A stretch of DNA of 64,000 nucleotides from Epiperipatus broadwayi (taxonomy: Eukaryota; Onychophora; Udeonychophora; Euonychophora; Peripatidae): positions 72,501 to 136,500 of the forward strand of contig JAQFVV010000967.1 of the NCBI GenBank assembly GCA_028023455.1. Direction: 5' to 3'. Within the stretch, counting starts at the first letter, position 1. Every line of letters starts with the position of its first letter. Positions 58,405-64,000 of the stretch are shown here, piece after piece. Under the pieces are notes generated by a model that saw only the letters and a list, made by a program, of their open reading frames with translations, was not told the origin of the DNA and searched no databases. Made by a program: the position numbers and the translations under genes.

Positions 58405-60744
58405 CCTACCTACCTACCTACGTTACTAACTACCCACCTCGCTACCTACCTACCTATCCACCATTCTATTTGTATCTATCTGCCTGTCACCCTCTTCCAT
58501 ATAGCACTATGCGTAACTGATAATCTATTTAACAAATTATGTATTTCTCTATTATCTATCTGTTTATCTCTTTGTCTGTCTGTCTATCTATCTGTCCACT
58601 AGTTAATCCATCCATTTTTTATTTGTACAATATCCATAAATCTATCCATCCATCAGACTATTTATTCATCTATGTATTAGATATACATGCATACATAATA
58701 CATACAAACAAACATACTTACATACAAAAAAATCACACTGTCCATTATCGATATTTTGATAATAAATTATTACTAATGATTTTACTTTTGCAGTTAATTT
58801 TAAATAAAATAGTTAAAAATTTACCTATATATATATTTTCTATAATTGTTAAAATAATTCATTTCATCTTTTTCTATATCATAATCTTATATTTTTAAAA
58901 ATTTAGAATTATAATATATTTACTTATATTCAAACACATGGTTATAAATGATGAAAAAAACTAAGTAAATGCCCTAGTATTAATTTACCAAATTAGTTTT
59001 TACTAACACTGTTTACATACATATAATTACTGTAAAGATAATAGCTGTAAATGCCAAATACTGATATTGTATTTTTTTATAGATGTCCAAAACTTGGCAG
59101 CATCAGAGAACTGATATTTACCAGCTCCAAAATAAATTTCCAAGCAATTACCTCAATCCAGTGATGTGTTGCTACAAAAACAGACACATGGATTCAGCTA
59201 TTCTACATGTTTGCACTCTGGACAACACACTGCAAACTTAGCTTAGAACACCCAATTCCCGATGCTAAACATGTCTACATCCACATGAACATCAAGATTA
59301 AACAAATATATGAGACAATTGAACCACACATTGTAGAAGACATATGGAATCTTCTGGACATCCCAGAATTCCACATGAGAAACAGAAATTAATTCCCAAC
59401 TCACAATGAGATAACGCACTACTATCCATAGTCAAACAATTATGGAAACAAATTGATCAATAAGATAAGAAACAAATTAATCAATAAGATAAGAATGAAA
59501 ACAATCCAGTATGATGTGCAACCATTCTTCATACGCACACAACAATAATCAAAGAAATTTCCATGGCTTCCATCTATAACAAGAATGATAACTGTATAAT
59601 CATAGTATTTAGTAAATAAATGTTTATTGAAATGACAACAAAAGATTGTGGAATATAAATAAAAACATTTATTTCACTAGAAGGAGCTTGCAACTCCAGT
59701 TTTCACTGTTACAGGCTCCCTGTTTTATTCTCCAAAGTCATAGTCCAATTTTGTATTCATAGAAGAAAAGTTTACCAACATGTAAGTGAATACCTGTTTT
59801 ATTGTTTTTTTCATTGTTATAAGAAATTTTAGAACAGTTTTCACTCAAGAATATTTGAGAGTATCTATCATTCCATTTATGCAAATGGCTGCCATTAGAA
59901 ATAGGCAAAGCTAGGTTAAATAATTCTATAAATCATTAGAACAACATAAAATCTTGGGAAAATAATTTTAAATCAAACCAAATAATTCTAAAAAGAATAG
60001 AGACACTAGAAGCCATTTTTGTTAGAATACACAGAGAAATCATTTGAAAATCAAAGCTCATAGAAAAGATGGAAAATAAAATGTTAACAATGGTGGTTTT
60101 AAGAATTCATTGTTGCATCAAATATTAGAAGTGTGAAACAAGTTTCTATGACTGCAAACCAGTCGGGGAAGACAGAAAATGACCTTGAGATTATTATAAA
60201 TACAAAATTAATCATAAAACTAAGAAAAAAATCCCAGTATTAATATTGTTCATAGGAAAAACAGTTTGTCTATTATGGTGTCGAACTAAAAGTTGCCAAA
60301 AGTGACAAAACAGTGCAGATCAAAAAAATATTTTAAATTTTAATTTTGTCTTAAGCTATTTCCCTACACAAAAAATTACATTTCTCTGGTTATTAGAACT
60401 GAAGTTATTAGCCCACTTTTGGTGGACTGGGGGGGGCAGAAAATATTAGCCCACTTTTGGTGTACTGGGGAGGGGCAGAAAATTTTTTTCATAGCAACAC
60501 AGAATTACAACGAAGTGATTTATGAGCAAAAAAGTAATGATTTAAAGACAATTTAATACAAATGATATTTTAGACCTAAAGGAGACATTGAAGCTGCAAA
60601 TTATTCTTCCTCTTTCAAGCAATAATTATTGAGAACATTCCAAAGTTTAACAACAAACTTTCAGATTATGCAACCAAATCTTGATTATTAAGCAAGACCT
60701 AAAATTCAATCAAGGGAAGCAGAATTCAATTAGTATTAAAAAAT

Positions 60745-62095
60745 AAGAATTACTGTGAATCCTGAAGGGTTTTATAGTTGGTGGATTGAACAGATATTGT
60801 GAACATTCACAGACACTGCAGGTTGATAAGGATTAAAAGCAGATTTTCAGCTCCATTGACCTCAGTGTTCAAGATGATATGGACAAATGATTTCTTCTCA
60901 TCGTGTACATGTAAATCTGGCTTGATTTCAAGACTACAATAAATCAAATATTGTATTGCAGGGCATGAGTTTGCATTCCCCCTTTTTTCCTTGGGTGTGG
61001 TGATGATGGTCATGAGGGGCTTTGTTCCTTAGTGGGGGTGGTCAGTGATCATTATCTGGCCCAGAAATATCTGCCGGACAGGTGAAATTCACTACCTTCA
61101 CTTGCATGTTGCCACGAGAGGCTACTACACTCAATGGATTATTTGTTAGATCAGTGTTGATTTGCACTGACTATTACTAGGTTTTATGAGTTAATTTTAG
61201 ATGTAGAGCATTTTTAAGGCAGTTGGTCTGCTTTGGGACACCACCAATTTTTGTAACATGGATGGTATTTTGTTGTAATATTTCATGAGCATGGGTCTGC
61301 ACTCCTCACTTTTCACCTCAGGTGGGCTGGGTGTGGTTGCTAAAGGTCTGGTCTATGGTGCTGACTGTTGACTATTGTTTCCACTATGTGAAAACCTGCT
61401 GGGAGAGAAACTGGTAAAAGTTTCTGCATGGTTTTCCTTTCTGATGAGCTGTTGTGCCTTCTTGATTGGTTGGTTTTGGGCAGTGCAGATCTGTACTCAT
61501 TATTCATTATGCTTTTCTGAATTGGCTTTCCAATTTTTTACAGGTAGATTGAATTTGATCTCTGCACATTGGACTGTTAAATTGGAAAACAGAGATATCC
61601 AGATGGTCTTTGCATGGCTTCATATGTGGGTTGAGAGTTTGTTGTCCTGTGTTGTTGGGCCTTGTTTCATGTTGTGGTGGTTGGCACAATGCAGGACATG
61701 TCCACCTATTTAGCTAAAGCTTGAGTCTTTACATCAGGGCCTCAGGGGAAGGATAATTGGGCTATGGATAACTTCTTGGTGGTTGGGCCATGTAGACCCA
61801 TGTACAGATACACATTGGGCAAGATTATAGTAATCCTTTTGTGTATTTAATTGTTGTCTGAAGGGTGTCCATATGTAAACAAGATTAATAATTGTTTTGT
61901 GCTTTTGTACATTGAATGCTTTGCAATCACATCGGGTAATTAGACCCAGAAAATTTCTATGAAATTTTTGACAATAAAGGTTGCTTTGAAAGATAAATAA
62001 AAGGATAGAACTTGGCCTAGCAATCACCAATTTTAAAACTGTTGAAAAAAAAAAACTAATTTTTAGCAATAAAGGTGGAATCCCACCTTTATTAA
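60745..62095. other. Unidentified higher-complexity block, right arm copy
   Basis: Mirror copy of 24210-25560. The open frames are preserved or slightly longer: 61375-61713 plus reads 112 codons where the left copy is split, and 61734-62069 minus reads 111 where the left has 98. The amino-acid differences seen (for example S/N and T/A near the end of the latter) do not suggest selection for a protein. Confidence 0.5.
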
Positions 62096-64000
62096 TAGTC
62101 CATTATATTTATATAGACATTAAATATTGCAACTAAAAAGTGTAATATTGCAATAATTATCTGGTTTCCAAATGTAAATCACATTATAATAGCCAAAACT
62201 CAAGAGAAATGTATAATCTGCTGTCAAGAAAAGCACTTTACATAAAAGAGGGAAAAATCCATTATTTTTTATTTATAAAGGTTGCTTTGACAATAGATTA
62301 TAGATTATATGTCTTATGTCAGATTTGGCTGTTGTATATATGTATATATGATAACTTGTAATTGTATAATATAATTAAAAAATTATAAAATTTTATTGGC
62401 TTTATTTATTATAGATACACAAATATATTCATGGCTATCATTGTTTGAATAACATATAATATAATCAATATAAAATATAAATGCCCCTCATATTGATGCT
62501 TAAGATAAAGTATAATTTTATAAAGCATTTAAATATGACTCCCAAACAGATTTTTCTGATCAATGCTTGTATAAAAAGACATACTTATATTTATGCCATT
62601 ATTCTTATTAAGGAAAAAACCTAGTGAATTGTGAAAACAAACAGAGATGCTCATACACATAAAACAAATCATTTAATATAAAAAATATACAATAATACAT
62701 ATGACAATACAATATTAAAATATTTTAAAGAAAAACAATTATATTTCAGATTACAATTATATTATGATCTGATAGCCCTTATATTTTGTATTTTTCTGTG
62801 CATGTGGGAAAGCTTATGTGTTTAAACTTAGATTCAGTAAAATTAATTTTAATTCATTTAGTTTTCTAAGATATTTATTAATAATATTTATTAAAAGGTC
62901 AATTTCAATTTAGTTCAATTAAATATCTGAGAACTCTATTGGTTTTTGATTTATTTATTTTAAATAAATGATTGTTATATTATTTTAACCTGGAAATAAA
63001 AATGAAACAATGAAAATACTTGAAATTATTATTTTCTTTCTCTTCATTTTTGAATGGTGCTCATAAAGTTTTACTGTCTTGATTCAAAAATCATAGCATC
63101 TATAGTCTGCATTTTAAATAAACTTGACAACAGTTTCAAAAATTTTTGGAACCACCAGGAAGCCTAAAATGCATAATGGAAAATATATCAACTTCAAACA
63201 TATTCTGATCAACATTTATAAAAGTTGAATTTTGGAAAAACCAAAAAGTCTTCAAAAAATTTGAATGTCATCAAACATACTCAAGTTAAAAACTTTAAAA
63301 AGTCATTTTGTTTGCCTTCAACAACATAATTAGCTATGTTAACTCAGTCTAGGCATTTTTCTCTTTTCTAGCAAAAATGACTTCTCATCATATTAGGACT
63401 AGGAAAAACAACAACGAATAAACCAGAATCTGTTATTAATTAATTGATTATTATTTGAAATCTTATTTCTTGTAAGTCAATTATTAATGAAAAATGGATA
63501 AATTGATTCATGTAATACTGTATACCAACTTCAATTTAAATCACTGGACCTTTTTAATTGAAAACAATATAAAATAGTTGATATAGTTAAAAAATATATT
63601 TATCAATTTTAAATAAATTGCTGATATTTATTCTCAAATTATTGTAAATTAACAATTCTTTTAAAAAAAAGGGTATATTACAGTTCAATATTGTGAATTT
63701 ATCTCACCTTCATTTATCAAAAGAAAAACTTTATACAATATTTTTTGAAATCAAATATTCTTTGAAAACTTTATCACTTAAAGAAATATTGAACTTCAGC
63801 ACAAAATTATTGAAAAACACTTTGTTTATGGATGATAAATTATATGCTTGATTGTATATATACAATCAGAACTATTTAGCAATATAGTATTAATGATCTG
63901 TAAGGGAATGATTTAATAATATATTTCAAATGAAAGTAGTACTTAATGCTATATATTTTGAATATAAATATATCTTTTCAAATGGATTAAATCGCTTTGT

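Overview
This is an AT-rich, gene-poor stretch of an invertebrate genome. I find no host protein-coding gene. The window consists of decayed retroelements, fold-back (self-complementary) repeats and microsatellites. GIY-YIG Penelope-like elements, an RTE-like LINE, a Ty3/gypsy-type LTR element, a tRNA-derived SINE and long (AT)n and (GATA)n tracts fit a mollusc, possibly a cephalopod. That is an inference; another AT-rich invertebrate such as a cnidarian or flatworm cannot be excluded.

The dominant structure is a giant inverted repeat. Positions 22310-42380 are matched in reverse complement by 43920-64000, folding about an axis near 43.13-43.15 kb. The right arm runs off the window end still matched, so each arm is at least 20 kb and the palindrome at least 41.7 kb. 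The left partner of anything beyond 64000 would lie inside 1-22309, so the left limit of the palindrome cannot be seen. Mirrored coordinates sum to 86268-86371 throughout, so the arms are colinear with only small indels. By eye they are about 98-99% identical (not computed), with substitutions, arm-specific indels and different microsatellite lengths.

The palindrome centre (42438-43862) is itself an inverted repeat but much more diverged, perhaps 70-85% by eye. It is separated from the near-identical arms by an (AT)n block on each side. This is the layout expected if an old fold-back repeat primed fold-back copying of its flank, in the animal or during library preparation or assembly.

Left single-copy part (1-22309): a Penelope-like GIY-YIG remnant (about 1.2-1.7 kb, minus strand), a family of 190-650 bp fold-back elements (3.9, 8.4 and 10.2 kb, the last nested), a tandem repeat ending in a hairpin (13.1-13.7 kb), Penelope RT and GIY-YIG pieces (13.7-14.0 and 15.3-15.7 kb) around a minus-strand LINE endonuclease remnant (14.2-14.7 kb), an 830 bp fold-back (16.5-17.3 kb), and a second, frameshifted Penelope piece (18.4-18.9 kb). 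The rest is featureless AT-rich DNA.

Arm content, from outside to axis: an unidentified higher-complexity block (24.2-25.6 kb), a second unidentified block (26.9-27.3 kb), a (GATA)n/(GACA)n array (28 kb), a 138 bp MITE (31.3 kb), a decayed LINE (32.7-34.6 kb), a decayed Ty3/gypsy element abutting it (34.6-38.3 kb), a tRNA-Gly-like SINE with target-site duplications (38.6 kb), an (AT)n array (39.7 kb), and AT-rich sequence up to the core. All are repeated in mirror image in the right arm. Every coding remnant carries stops or frameshifts. Nothing here looks like a working gene system; the interest is in palindromes at every scale from tens of bases to tens of kilobases.
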